Shown: positions 47,360 to 56,262 of the stretch, piece after piece | Numbering within the stretch: the stretch's first letter is position 1 | How the letters are laid out: every line of letters starts with the position of its first letter | Assembly: GCF_005298175.1 (NCBI RefSeq) | Contig: NZ_SZYH01000001.1 | Location: 62,001-126,000, forward strand | Reading direction: 5' to 3' | Origin: Marinobacter panjinensis | Lineage (GTDB): Bacteria > Pseudomonadota > Gammaproteobacteria > Pseudomonadales > Oleiphilaceae | Length of the DNA stretch: 64,000 nucleotides | Program-made: the position numbers and the translations under genes | The notes under the pieces: generated by a model | Told to the model about the DNA's origin: nothing | Databases searched by the model: none | Seen by the model: the letters and a program-made list of their open reading frames with translations, nothing else

Positions 47360-48085
47360 TCAGCGGCGAAAAGGCAGAAAAGCTGGCACCTGTTTGCGGT
47401 ATTCGCGGTAGGTCTCGCCCAACTCTCGGATTAAGTCCGCTTCTTCAATGGGCGTTACAATGAAGATGTAGGAGGAGCAGACCAGTGCCATCAGCACGTG
47501 CCCCACCGACATTTGTGGTGTCGCCCAGAACACGATTAACCAGCCCAGACTGATGGGGTGCCGGGTCACGCCGTAAAGGTAACGGGCCGTGAAAACGGTC
47601 GGCCGAGGCGCCTTTTTCAGTGCCCAGGTCCAGGCCTGGCGCAAGCCGAAAAAGGAAAAGTGATCGATGTGAAAGGTGGCACTGACCATCAACCCCCAGC
47701 CGATCGCGTACAAGCCATAGATCAACGCAGCTGAAACGTTGTGATCAACCCGCCAGATCGTTCCGGTCAGCGGTTGCCAAAGGGCGATCAGCAAAAACAG
47801 GGTGGTGCCGGAAATCAGGATATAGGTACTTCTCTCCAGCGCTGGCGGCACGATGCGTGTCCACCAGGCCTTGAACCATGGCCGGGCCATGACAGAGTGT
47901 ACTGTCAGATAGATCACGAGCATGGTCAGATTGACCGTCAGGCCAAAAGCCAAGTCGGCGGAGCTGCCTGAATCGATGGTCTTTGGTAACCACAGGTTTT
48001 GCAGGAACAGCATCAGGTAGCAGAGAGCGCCCATGCCAATTGCATAAGACAACAGCGCATAAGGAAGAATGATTAACGTGTTCAT
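47360..48085 (-). CDS. MddA/NnrU-like membrane methyltransferase
   Basis: 241 aa with about six hydrophobic segments. The C-terminal pattern VTRHPISLGWLIVFW followed by EEADLIRELGETYREYRKQVPAFLP is that of the isoprenylcysteine-carboxymethyltransferase/NnrU fold, where RHP and the Glu...Tyr pair bind SAM. FHIDHFSFFGLRQ matches the pattern I associate with MddA, the methanethiol S-methyltransferase that makes dimethyl sulfide. The MddA name is an inference from this pattern and size; a plain NnrU protein is the alternative. It follows the first methyltransferase by 30 bases. Confidence 0.7.
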   Translation of the reverse strand: MNTLIILPYALLSYAIGMGALCYLMLFLQNLWLPKTIDSGSSADLAFGLTVNLTMLVIYLTVHSVMARPWFKAWWTRIVPPALERSTYILISGTTLFLLIALWQPLTGTIWRVDHNVSAALIYGLYAIGWGLMVSATFHIDHFSFFGLRQAWTWALKKAPRPTVFTARYLYGVTRHPISLGWLIVFWATPQMSVGHVLMALVCSSYIFIVTPIEEADLIRELGETYREYRKQVPAFLPFRR

Positions 48086-48115
48086 GGGAATCTGATTCTC
48101 CTGGGTTGTGCCCGG

Positions 48116-49210
48116 CTATTGGTCGCCGGGCTGCGCAACGAAGTAAACGTTAAACGGATCATGGTCGAGACGATGGCACGCAATACTTTCGAAACCGGCT
48201 TTTTGCAGCATGTCGGTCGCCAGCTCTTCACCCCACATGGTGCCCAGGCCCGGCCCGCCCTGGGCCAGTGAGACCGGTGTGCAATGGACACAGGAGATGC
48301 TGTACAGCAGCGGGCCCAAAGGATGCTCCAGGTTATTTTCCAAATAACTGGAACCGCTGATATCCTGCATGAGGTAAGTGCCGCCCGGTTTCAGTGATTT
48401 GGCAATACCGGAAAGCAGTGCCTGGGGATCCGCCTGATCATGCACGGCATCAAAGCTGGTGATCAGGTCAAATCGCTCAGGTTCAGAAAAATTCCGTAAA
48501 TCCCGCGCTTCGAAAGTAAGGTTCGTCAGACCTGTACAAGCGGCCTCCCGGGCCGTTTGCGCAAAAGCTTCAGGGCACAGGTCATAACCGACAAAACGAC
48601 TCCGGGGATAGGCCCGGGCGAGGGATAGCAAGGCCAGCCCCGCTCCGCATCCGGCATCCAGTACATCAATGCCTTGCTCCAATCGTGCGTTTAATCCCGG
48701 GATCAACGGTAGTATGTGATCGCGCAATGCGGATACCACCGTTTGGGCACTGTCTTCGCTCATCACCTGATGAAAGCAGGGATAAGCCTGGTAGGGCAGG
48801 CCCCCGCCGTTTTTGAAACATTGGATCAGGGCATCTTCCATCTTGGCAATCAGGGGCACGAACTGGGCATTCACCGCGATATTGTTGGGCACCGCCGCGC
48901 GCGTCAGACAGGCCGCATGTGCCGGAGGCAGAGAGTAACTGCGGGAATCCGGATCATAGTGGATGATTTTGCCCGTGGTCATCGTTGCCAACCACTCCCG
49001 CACATAACGCTCGTTGAGGCCTGCCTCTTCGGCGAGCTTTTCACTGCTCGCGGGAGACCGTTCAGCGAGGTGATCGAAAAGTTTCAGTTTGTGACCCAGG
49101 GAAATCATGGCCACGATTGCGCCATGATTCAGCATGGTGACCAGTTGCTCTGCGAAGAGTTCGACTGAATCTTCTTGTGCCTCGGTGAGGACGGGTTCAA
49201 TGGCACTCAT
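48116..49210 (-). CDS. SAM methyltransferase with N-terminal winged-helix domain (Rv2258c-like)
   Basis: 364 aa from ATG 49210, which has AAGGAG 7 bases upstream; a start at 49237 would add 9 residues. The N-terminal dimerisation winged helix is at about 25-105 (LFDHLAERSPASSEKLAEEAGLNERYVREWL). The Rossmann methyltransferase domain follows, with motif I VLDAGCGAGLALLSLARAYP at about 185-204, post-I FVGYDLCPEAF and LKPGGTYLMQD. It resembles Rv2258c of Mycobacterium tuberculosis and O-methyltransferases. It is first in the operon and divergent from the AraC regulator with 142 bases between. Confidence 0.86.
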   Translation of the reverse strand: MSAIEPVLTEAQEDSVELFAEQLVTMLNHGAIVAMISLGHKLKLFDHLAERSPASSEKLAEEAGLNERYVREWLATMTTGKIIHYDPDSRSYSLPPAHAACLTRAAVPNNIAVNAQFVPLIAKMEDALIQCFKNGGGLPYQAYPCFHQVMSEDSAQTVVSALRDHILPLIPGLNARLEQGIDVLDAGCGAGLALLSLARAYPRSRFVGYDLCPEAFAQTAREAACTGLTNLTFEARDLRNFSEPERFDLITSFDAVHDQADPQALLSGIAKSLKPGGTYLMQDISGSSYLENNLEHPLGPLLYSISCVHCTPVSLAQGGPGLGTMWGEELATDMLQKAGFESIACHRLDHDPFNVYFVAQPGDQ

Positions 49211-49352
49211 GTTTAGCTCCTTATGTTGGGTTGACAAGGGCTATGTTATTGCGAATGCTTTGGGGAACCTTCAGTCAAAAAAAACAAAACCCAGTCAAAC
49301 CTGCCAAACCGCCGAAACAGGTAAGCAGGCAAAAGGATTGAAGGGGGCCACC

Positions 49353-50390
49353 ATGGTACGAACAGAATCTAAACCACCCTGGGAGATGGCTATCCTGGTT
49401 ATTCGGGAAACAGCCGCCTCCGCAGCCTATGGCATGAACGACCTCCTGTGCTCCGCCGGTAAAGACTGGATGCTGATCACACAAGGAAAACCGGGCACCA
49501 CGTTAATCAATCCAAGTATTGTCTCTGCGACGGGAGAGGCCATGGCGGTCGCCAATGGCGGCTGGATTAAGCCGCACCGGCGGTTAAGCGATGATTATCA
49601 CCCCGATGTGATATGCCTGTTGGAGATAGCGGTTGCCCCGGATAAAAACTTTGCCCATAGCCTCAGCCTGGAGATTGAGTGGTTAAAGCGCTATTGGGAA
49701 AAGGGCGGCACCATTGCAGCAGCCTGCACCGGTTCGCTGTTAATGGCCGAAGCCGGGCTTTTGGACCATCAGGATGCCACCACCCATTGGGGCTTTAGTG
49801 ACTTTGTGCGTGATAACTATCCGCATATCAGGCTTCACCCCAACCGTGCGCTGGTCACCGCCGGTGAGGGGCAGCGCCTGATCATGGCGGGCGGAGGGTC
49901 TTCCTGGATGGACCTTGGACTCTATCTCATCGCCCGATTCTGTTCGCTGCAAGAAGCCATTCGCGTGGGCAAGGTGCATCTGATCGATTGGCATGAAGTG
50001 GGACAACAGCCCTACGCCGTGCTTTCCTGTACCCGCCAGGCTGAAGACGCGGTGATTGCCAAATGCCAAGCATGGGTAGCACAAAACTATGATCAACCTT
50101 CACCGGTGGCATCAATGATGAAAATAAGCAAACTCAGCGAACGTTCCTTCAAACGACGCTTTAAACAGGCAACCGGAATGACTCCCATCGAGTATGTGCT
50201 GACGCTGAGGCTGGAGGAAGCAAAGCAGATATTGGAAACGTCGGATGTGCCGGTAGAGGCGGTAGCCGAATCCGTGGGTTATCAGGATGCAGGTTTCTTC
50301 GGTCGGAAATTTGTGCAACGGGTGGGGATGACGCCCGCGCAGTATCGTCGTAAGTTTCAAGGGTTACGGCAGCATTTCGCAACCTATTGA
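49353..50390 (+). CDS. AraC-family regulator with DJ-1/PfpI (GATase1-like) sensor domain
   Basis: 345 aa from ATG 49353, with AAGGGGG before it. The N-terminal DJ-1/PfpI-like domain is at about 10-215 with the nucleophile-position Cys in AAACTGSLLMAEAGLLDHQDATTHW. The C-terminal AraC DNA-binding domain has two helix-turn-helix units (ASMMKISKLSERSFKRRFKQATG and AVAESVGYQDAGFFGRKFVQRVGM). This layout is that of FtrA/GlxA-type activators that sense small metabolites. It is divergent from the six-gene operon, and the shared intergenic region is its likely target. Confidence 0.88.
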   Translation: MVRTESKPPWEMAILVIRETAASAAYGMNDLLCSAGKDWMLITQGKPGTTLINPSIVSATGEAMAVANGGWIKPHRRLSDDYHPDVICLLEIAVAPDKNFAHSLSLEIEWLKRYWEKGGTIAAACTGSLLMAEAGLLDHQDATTHWGFSDFVRDNYPHIRLHPNRALVTAGEGQRLIMAGGGSSWMDLGLYLIARFCSLQEAIRVGKVHLIDWHEVGQQPYAVLSCTRQAEDAVIAKCQAWVAQNYDQPSPVASMMKISKLSERSFKRRFKQATGMTPIEYVLTLRLEEAKQILETSDVPVEAVAESVGYQDAGFFGRKFVQRVGMTPAQYRRKFQGLRQHFATY

Positions 50391-50394
50391 AAAA

Positions 50395-50441
50395 TGGTGC
50401 CCGGAGGCGGAATCGAACCACCGACACGGGGATTTTGAATC
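50395..50441 (-). tRNA. 3' half of a tRNA-Leu (CAA), remnant / att scar
   Basis: The minus strand reads, 3' end first, CCA and acceptor ccgggcacca, a T arm with ggttcgattcc, a variable arm, the anticodon 3' stem, and the loop with CAA at 50437-50435. Homology stops at about 50441, inside the anticodon arm: the 5' stem that should follow (ggg-type) is absent and no D arm or acceptor partner is found. Such half tRNAs are left at tRNA attachment sites after integration of a mobile element. It is not a functional tRNA. Confidence 0.75.
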
Positions 50442-50732
50442 GTCTATTAAAGTCTTTAAATAGTCTTTTCATGAGCGGATCAAAGGATGAAGGCTGCGTT
50501 GAAAAGGGATTTCGGGGAAGCAAAGCCAGAGTATGCCGCCTATCATCTTCTGGATATCCTTGGACAGCTATTCGTTTAGAACTCAAAGCCGGATATGGGG
50601 AGTTGGTGTATCCATGCCTCCTTGTACCTTCGCGATCAAATGGAATGAAGATTTAACAAAAGCATCAAATTCGTTCCGGCCCGATGGGCCTACACCGGAC
50701 GCCCTTTTCAGAGCGCCGTTTATGCTGGCGTT

Positions 50733-51097
50733 TTGCCAATGGCGGTGCTCAGGAACGTCCGAGCCTTTGTCCACTTCTACGACGCGCCTGGTGTCAGGGT
50801 TCAGAACTGGCCTCGCGGTTGTCTCAGCTTAGAGCCATTAATCCACGGATGACCGGTGCGATCGAAAGCGCAGGACTCGCGCGCTTGTCGGCGTCGTTGG
50901 TGCACACGGGCGCTGCTGAACCAGCAGGGCCTGTTGCAGGCCGAGTAACGAGTCGTACATCATCGCTTGAATATCCAACAAGGCCTTCATGGGGCTGCCG
51001 GCCGTCCGGCGGCGGGCATCAATCACAAACTGTAGGCCCCGAAGCCGCCGTTGATTGCACTCCGAACTGCGGCGAATGCAGTCTTCAATCGCTGCCG
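50733..51097. repeat. 365-bp direct repeat, copy 2
   Basis: It aligns without gaps to 43138-43502. It covers the 3' three quarters of the intact DUF3135 gene and the 105 bases beyond its stop. The two copies bracket 7.2 kb. 50442-50732 has no recognisable gene, only the tail of the half tRNA and unassigned sequence. Confidence 0.93.
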
Positions 51098-51170
51098 CGC
51101 GTAATCTCTCAAAGCCTTCTGGATCGCGCTGGGCCAGATCCTTGAGCGCGTCGAACGTGGGCATTTCCAT
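50838..51170 (-). CDS. DUF3135 family protein
   Basis: 110 aa, ATG 51170 with AAAGGAGG upstream, a near-ideal ribosome-binding site. MPTFDALKDLAQRDPEGFERLRAAA and the following CNQRRLRGLQFVIDARRRTA are family-like, with a helical, Arg-rich middle. DUF3135 proteins are small and uncharacterised. This is the intact copy of the gene that is truncated in the repeat at 43243-43502. Confidence 0.75.
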   Translation of the reverse strand: MEMPTFDALKDLAQRDPEGFERLRAAAIEDCIRRSSECNQRRLRGLQFVIDARRRTAGSPMKALLDIQAMMYDSLLGLQQALLVQQRPCAPTTPTSARVLRFRSHRSSVD

Positions 51171-51342
51171 AACTTGCCTCCTTTCCGGGATTCAAGTAAC
51201 CAGTACTACACCACTCCTTTTCAAAGCCCCTGTAACCCGCGTTCGACAGTCCGGAAACTGAACGTACAGCCCCTCGCAGAAAAAAAGCCGGGACACTTTC
51301 AGTTAAGCCTCGGCGGGCTCCGGAATCAAGCTGATGTTCTGA

Positions 51343-52761
51343 TCACGTGGTGATTGGCTGTGAGAGGATCCACAGGCTCAGCACCGTCAGCCCGACCATG
51401 GCAAGGGTCATCGGGATCTGCGAAAGCGCCGCGCGCCGGGCGTCTTTGAAGAGCTGTAGTGCGCGCCGGTGCGCAACCAGAACCGAAAGCGCATGCCCCG
51501 CGATCAGCGCCGTCAAGGCGATCCACCAGATGTGCCTGGCCCCGATGACGCTGATGTCGATGGACCAGTTTCGCGTACCGAACAAGTCCCACCCCAGGCC
51601 AAACGGATCGGACGCCGCGGGGAAGATCAGCTGGCCGGCGATCAGTAGGTACGAGACATAGTGCGAGAGGTGGTAGGCGACTGCGATAGGCAGGAGCGTA
51701 CCGGCGAAGGCGCGCGCGAGTTGACCAACCTGGAACCTACCGCCGACCAGTGCCCTCATCAGAATCACCAACAGCCAGTAGGCGCCGTAGAAGCCGGCAA
51801 TGGTGGTCAAGAGGCCAATAGTGCGAACCACCTGAATCAAATCCGCCCCCTGATCACGCAGCCATAGCAGCGGCGAGCGCAGGGACGGTGAGTTGCTCAC
51901 GAAATCCAGAACTGCGGTCCAGACCGAGGTCTCGGACAAACCATCGAAGAGCACAATCCCGATGAGCCCTATGACCAGAGCCACTTCACCGCGGATGGGC
52001 TCTGCCTTGGTGAGCAGGCCCTCGCCCGGCGGGCGCACGCGCAGGGCGGTGGCGCTGGTCACCGAGAGCGGTGCAACCCGACCGAGCACCGCGAATATAC
52101 GGCTCAAGGGGTCTGCGACACGGAACCACTGTTCTCCGTAGGCGAGCCCGCCGAAGAGAGCGACCAGGAGATAGGCGGTCAGCAGCAGGCCCACTGTTTG
52201 CGGATCTTCCGACCAGTCCGATGTCAGCTCAATCCAGGCGATGGCCAGAAGTCCTGCCGGCGCCATCAGGCCGGCAGCCGACGGCAGGTTGGTCGCACTG
52301 CCATGCCATGGCCGACCGGTCGCGTACGCCGAAAATGCCGCCAGTCTGCGGAATGGGTCGATCTGCGGCCAAAGGCAGACCACCAGGGCCGAGAACAGCA
52401 CGAAACCTACCCAACAGATCACCCAGACCCAGATGGTCGTGAAATTGCGCATGGCCTCCTGCGGTCCGAAGAACGCAGAGCCGAGCAGAACTGCCAGTAC
52501 AATCAGGCCGACAAAGCCCAGCACCGTAGAAAACGCGTGACCAGCTTTGGCGGGCAGCGGTATGTCCACATGCAGAGGGCGCGCCTGCCCGGTGCGGAGG
52601 AGCAGCAGTGTACCGACAAACGACGCCGCCACCGCCATCCCCGCTGCGGTGAGGTAAAGACTGAGCGGCAACGGCAGGTCGTAACGGGCGCCGAAGCCAT
52701 GAGCCTGGACCTGCGACGTCGCCAGAACCGTCGTCGCGAAAACACCCTGCCAGCGCGTCAC
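51343..52761 (-). CDS. Multi-pass inner-membrane protein
   Basis: 472 aa from GTG 52761. A short N-terminal segment (FATTVLATSQVQAHGFGARY) looks like a signal peptide, followed by about ten or more hydrophobic helices. The opening HGFGARYDLPLPLSLYL matches what is annotated in other proteobacteria as fenitrothion hydrolase, a label I treat as unreliable because it rests on few characterised members. It follows a secreted beta-propeller gene in the same direction (57-base gap), so the two are likely an operon. No transport motif could be recognised. Confidence 0.7.
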   Translation of the reverse strand: MTRWQGVFATTVLATSQVQAHGFGARYDLPLPLSLYLTAAGMAVAASFVGTLLLLRTGQARPLHVDIPLPAKAGHAFSTVLGFVGLIVLAVLLGSAFFGPQEAMRNFTTIWVWVICWVGFVLFSALVVCLWPQIDPFRRLAAFSAYATGRPWHGSATNLPSAAGLMAPAGLLAIAWIELTSDWSEDPQTVGLLLTAYLLVALFGGLAYGEQWFRVADPLSRIFAVLGRVAPLSVTSATALRVRPPGEGLLTKAEPIRGEVALVIGLIGIVLFDGLSETSVWTAVLDFVSNSPSLRSPLLWLRDQGADLIQVVRTIGLLTTIAGFYGAYWLLVILMRALVGGRFQVGQLARAFAGTLLPIAVAYHLSHYVSYLLIAGQLIFPAASDPFGLGWDLFGTRNWSIDISVIGARHIWWIALTALIAGHALSVLVAHRRALQLFKDARRAALSQIPMTLAMVGLTVLSLWILSQPITT

Positions 52762-52818
52762 TCAGGCCGAACCCCGAGGTAGGCGAGCGGGCTGTTGATC
52801 CGGCGCCGCCGCATGCGT

Positions 52819-54003
52819 TTAATGTCCGGCCAGGTGGTTCCACTCCGGCAAGAGCGTGAGCGAGTTCGGGTTGAACCCGGCATTCTTGAGGGTGTCCATC
52901 GAGGCGATCACCTCACCGCTCTCAAGATCCACCACCGAGACCGAACCGTCACTCATGTCCGGCAGGTTGATGAACGAGTTCTGGACGAATCCGTACCGGA
53001 AGTCCGGCGTGAATCCGACGTGGTGTGCACCGTCGGCCGTCGCGACCTGCTTCAATAGCTTCGGCTTCGTTGGGCCTTCCGAGATGTCGAAGATATGCAG
53101 GTGCCCAGGCTTCATCGCCGTCGTCACGTACATGCGGTCGGGGTTCTTGTCGTCGTTGAAGTAAATCTCAAGCGGCACACTGGCGCCATGCTCGGCGAAG
53201 TTGAAGATCGTCTCGCGACCGAACTCCTGCGAGTCCGTATTCCAGACCAGCGCTTCGAGCGTATGCCCGAACATGTTGGTCACGATCGCTGTCGCAGGCT
53301 CGGCACCGGGCACGAAGAACACCTCGACGGGCGCGACCTTGGACGGCGACTCGGCATCCGTCATCTTGATCTTACCAAGCGGCTCGAGGTCAGAGGCACG
53401 TACCACCGAGACGAACTCATCCGGGCTGGTCAGATCCGGCGTTATGGTCGAGGTGACCAGTATGCGATCGATCGCCGTGTTGACGGCGAGGCCGTGCGGA
53501 TAGGTACCCGGCAGATCAATCTCGCCGACCACTTCGTCGCTCTCGACATCACCGACGATCACCTTGGCGGAGCCCATGCAGGTCAGATACCAGCGCTCGT
53601 TCGCTTCGTCCAGGATGACGTCCTCCGCCACGTTGCACGGTGGCGTTTCGATCGTGGCGAGGCGGTAGGGGTTCTTCGTGAGATCAAGAACCTGAAGCGC
53701 AGGTTTTTGCAGACCGGTGATGTAGGCCTTGCTCATCGTTCGGTCATAGAAAATGTGGTGCGCGACTGTTTCGGGGTCAATCGGAATATCCGAAAGAATC
53801 TTTCCGAAGTTCGGACTCTCCGGGTCGACGTCGATTATAGCCAGACCCTCGCGTCGAGCTGTTTCGCCAGATAACTTGAGGCTCTTGAGCTGGTCCGCGG
53901 GTTTACTCTCGTAATTCATGACGGCCAGTATTTCTGCGGTCGCCGGGGCGGTGGGGACAAATGCTGCCAAGGCAGCCAAAGTCCAGGGGATTGCGGTTTT
54001 CAT
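52819..54003 (-). CDS. Secreted YVTN-type beta-propeller protein
   Basis: 394 aa from ATG 54003 with GAGGAGGG before it. A signal peptide occupies about the first 22 residues (WTLAALAAFVPTAPATA). The rest is built of repeated propeller strands: VSVVDLESGEVIASM, PHGLAVNTAIDRILVTST, and AKVIVGDVESDEVVGEI. These proteins are periplasmic or surface sensor/scaffold proteins, or dehydrogenase-like without a proven cofactor. It is the upstream partner of the membrane protein. Confidence 0.8.
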   Translation of the reverse strand: MKTAIPWTLAALAAFVPTAPATAEILAVMNYESKPADQLKSLKLSGETARREGLAIIDVDPESPNFGKILSDIPIDPETVAHHIFYDRTMSKAYITGLQKPALQVLDLTKNPYRLATIETPPCNVAEDVILDEANERWYLTCMGSAKVIVGDVESDEVVGEIDLPGTYPHGLAVNTAIDRILVTSTITPDLTSPDEFVSVVRASDLEPLGKIKMTDAESPSKVAPVEVFFVPGAEPATAIVTNMFGHTLEALVWNTDSQEFGRETIFNFAEHGASVPLEIYFNDDKNPDRMYVTTAMKPGHLHIFDISEGPTKPKLLKQVATADGAHHVGFTPDFRYGFVQNSFINLPDMSDGSVSVVDLESGEVIASMDTLKNAGFNPNSLTLLPEWNHLAGH

Positions 54004-54422
54004 GGGATGCCCTCCTCAGTGGGGCACGACCAACCTGAGACAACCTCAGGCAGTCTCATAGAGATTTATAGCTCCTGCTGGACCGGAATGCAATGCGTTC
54101 CGGGACTGGTCGATCACGCAAAATCGAGGCCCGTAACCAATTGATTTTAAAAACAACGAGAGCAGCAATTGGGGGAGGTCCGAGCACAAGGGCCGGCCTA
54201 ACACATATGAGCCTTCTCGGATTCAATAGGCAATAGTCATTTTCTTTGGCCGCGCCAGCGGCCAACTTAAACCTATGAGCGAGAACGCCTGCTTTGCTAT
54301 TCTGGTTTGGCTGTCAGGCACCTACAGCAAACACATATAGGGGCTCTCTTAAGTGGCTTTGGGCCACAGCCTGACCTGTCGTCCCATCGTTGGGTCAGGG
54401 GCACCAGACAAGGAAGAGTGTA
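54004..54422. other. Gene-free stretch upstream of the acyl-CoA dehydrogenase
   Basis: 419 bases with no convincing ORF on either strand and no clear sigma-70 promoter or hairpin beyond short local inverted repeats. The left part is the leader of the divergent propeller gene, the right part the leader of the acyl-CoA dehydrogenase. Confidence 0.5.
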
Positions 54423-56246
54423 ATGAAGCTGCTCGATCTGATTCAGGATTTCCGCGGTCTGGCCGGAGACATACTCCCCGACAACATGCGCTTCGGGGAG
54501 GTATTTGGAAACGGCGCTCTCAAACAGGTGCCACCTGGCCAGGTTAAGCACATACCGCTCAATCCCCGGACAGAAACCTACGACGACCTGGATCCGCGTT
54601 CCCGGTCGCTGATCAGAAAGACCATTGATTTCTTCGAAAAGCGCGGCAAGCATCAACTCAAGGAAGACGATCATAACCGCACCTGGTACCAGGACTTCCT
54701 GGATTTTCAGGCCAAGGAAAAACTCTTCGCCACCTTCCTGACCCCCTCTGAATACGGCGCAAAGGATGCGCGCTGGGATACCTATCGCAATTGCGCTCTT
54801 AATGAGGTTCTCGGTTTTTACGGCCTTGCCTACTGGTACACCTGGCAGGTTTCAATCCTGGGTCTGGGGCCGATCTGGATCAGCGATAACGAAACCGTGA
54901 AAAAGCGTGCGGCGAAGTTCCTCAAGGAAGGTGGCATTTTTGCCTTCGGCCTTTCGGAGAAAGAGCACGGCGCCGATATCTACGCCACTGACATGATTCT
55001 CTCACCCCAGGAGGACGGCAGCTTCTGCGCCAATGGCGGCAAATACTACATCGGCAACGGCAATCAGGCGGCACTGGTTTCCGTGTTCGGCCGGCGGGAG
55101 GACACCAACGAGTACGTGTTCTTCGTTGCGGAATCCCAGCACAAGAACTACGAGCTGGTGCAGAACGTGGTCAGCTCACAAAACTACGTCGCTGAGTTCC
55201 GGCTCAACGATTACCCCGTTCGGGAGGAGGATATCCTCGCCACAGGCCAGGACGCCTGGGACATGGCGCTCAACACTGTCAATATCGGCAAGTTTAACCT
55301 CGGCTGGGCATCCATCGGCATCGCCACCCATGCTTACTACGAGGCCATCAACCATGCCTCGCATCGCTGGTTGTTCGGCCACTACGTCACCGATTTTGTC
55401 CATATCAAACAGCTTTTCACAGATGCCTATACCAGGCTCACCGCCATGAAACTGTTTGCCGAGCGGGCCATCGACTACGTGCGTGTCGCCAGCCCCGACG
55501 ACCGGCGCTATCTGCTGTTCACCCCGATGGTAAAGATGAAGGTAACCACTCAGGGCGAAGAGGTGATCAACGAGCTCTGGGACGTTATTGCCGCCAAGGG
55601 CTTCGAGAAAAACATGTACTTTGAAACCGCCGTCAAGGACATCCGGGCCCTGCCCAAGCTGGAGGGTACGGTTCACGTCAACATGGCGCTGATTCTCAAA
55701 TTCATGCCCAATTACTTCTTCAATTCCGCCGAGTTCGACGAGGTGCCACCCCAGCAGGAAGCCCGTAACGACGCTTTCCTCTTTCACCAGGGAGCCACCA
55801 AGGGCCTGGGCAAGACCCGGTTCCACGACTATCAGAAGATCTACGGCCAGTTTGATCTGCCCAACGTCAATCGCCTGAAGAAACAGATCCGGCTGCTCAA
55901 GCTGATGCTGATGACGGCCAAACCCAACGAAGAGCAGCAGAAGGACTTCGATTTCCTGCTCAATCTGGGAGAGCTGTTTACCCTGGTGGTCTATGGGCAG
56001 CTGATCCTGGAGAATGCGCAGATTCAGGGGCTGGACAATGCATTGGTCGACCAGATTTTTGATGTGTTCGTCCGCGACTTCTCGAAATACGCCCTGGAGC
56101 TGGCGCAGAAGCCGAGTGCGACGGTGCTTCAGCAGCAGATCACCCGCCGGATGATCCAGCGCCCGGCCGTGGACCATGATCGTCAGCAGCATGTATGGGA
56201 AAACTACGCCTATGCGCAGCGGGATCAGTACGAGATGAAGGACTGA
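54423..56246 (+). CDS. Acyl-CoA dehydrogenase family protein (about 600 aa)
   Basis: 607 aa from ATG 54423, with AGGAAGAG before it; an in-frame upstream start adds 11 unrelated residues. FADH2-producing enzyme of the acyl-CoA dehydrogenase fold: an N-terminal helical domain at about 60-170, the middle beta domain with GLSEKEHGADIYATDM and CANGGKYYIGNGNQAAL at about 175-260, and a C-terminal helical domain. Longer than the 380-400 aa canonical enzymes, with an extra C-terminal region of about 150 residues. It oxidises the alpha-beta bond of an unknown acyl-CoA. The MBL-like gene follows after 16 bases. Confidence 0.85.
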   Translation: MKLLDLIQDFRGLAGDILPDNMRFGEVFGNGALKQVPPGQVKHIPLNPRTETYDDLDPRSRSLIRKTIDFFEKRGKHQLKEDDHNRTWYQDFLDFQAKEKLFATFLTPSEYGAKDARWDTYRNCALNEVLGFYGLAYWYTWQVSILGLGPIWISDNETVKKRAAKFLKEGGIFAFGLSEKEHGADIYATDMILSPQEDGSFCANGGKYYIGNGNQAALVSVFGRREDTNEYVFFVAESQHKNYELVQNVVSSQNYVAEFRLNDYPVREEDILATGQDAWDMALNTVNIGKFNLGWASIGIATHAYYEAINHASHRWLFGHYVTDFVHIKQLFTDAYTRLTAMKLFAERAIDYVRVASPDDRRYLLFTPMVKMKVTTQGEEVINELWDVIAAKGFEKNMYFETAVKDIRALPKLEGTVHVNMALILKFMPNYFFNSAEFDEVPPQQEARNDAFLFHQGATKGLGKTRFHDYQKIYGQFDLPNVNRLKKQIRLLKLMLMTAKPNEEQQKDFDFLLNLGELFTLVVYGQLILENAQIQGLDNALVDQIFDVFVRDFSKYALELAQKPSATVLQQQITRRMIQRPAVDHDRQQHVWENYAYAQRDQYEMKD

Positions 56247-56262
56247 AAAGGACGGTTTTTAT

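Noticed and set aside
51343..52761. Firm annotation as fenitrothion hydrolase
   Set aside because: The name rests on weak recollection of an annotation of homologues; the sequence shows only a multi-pass membrane protein and no hydrolase motif was recognised.
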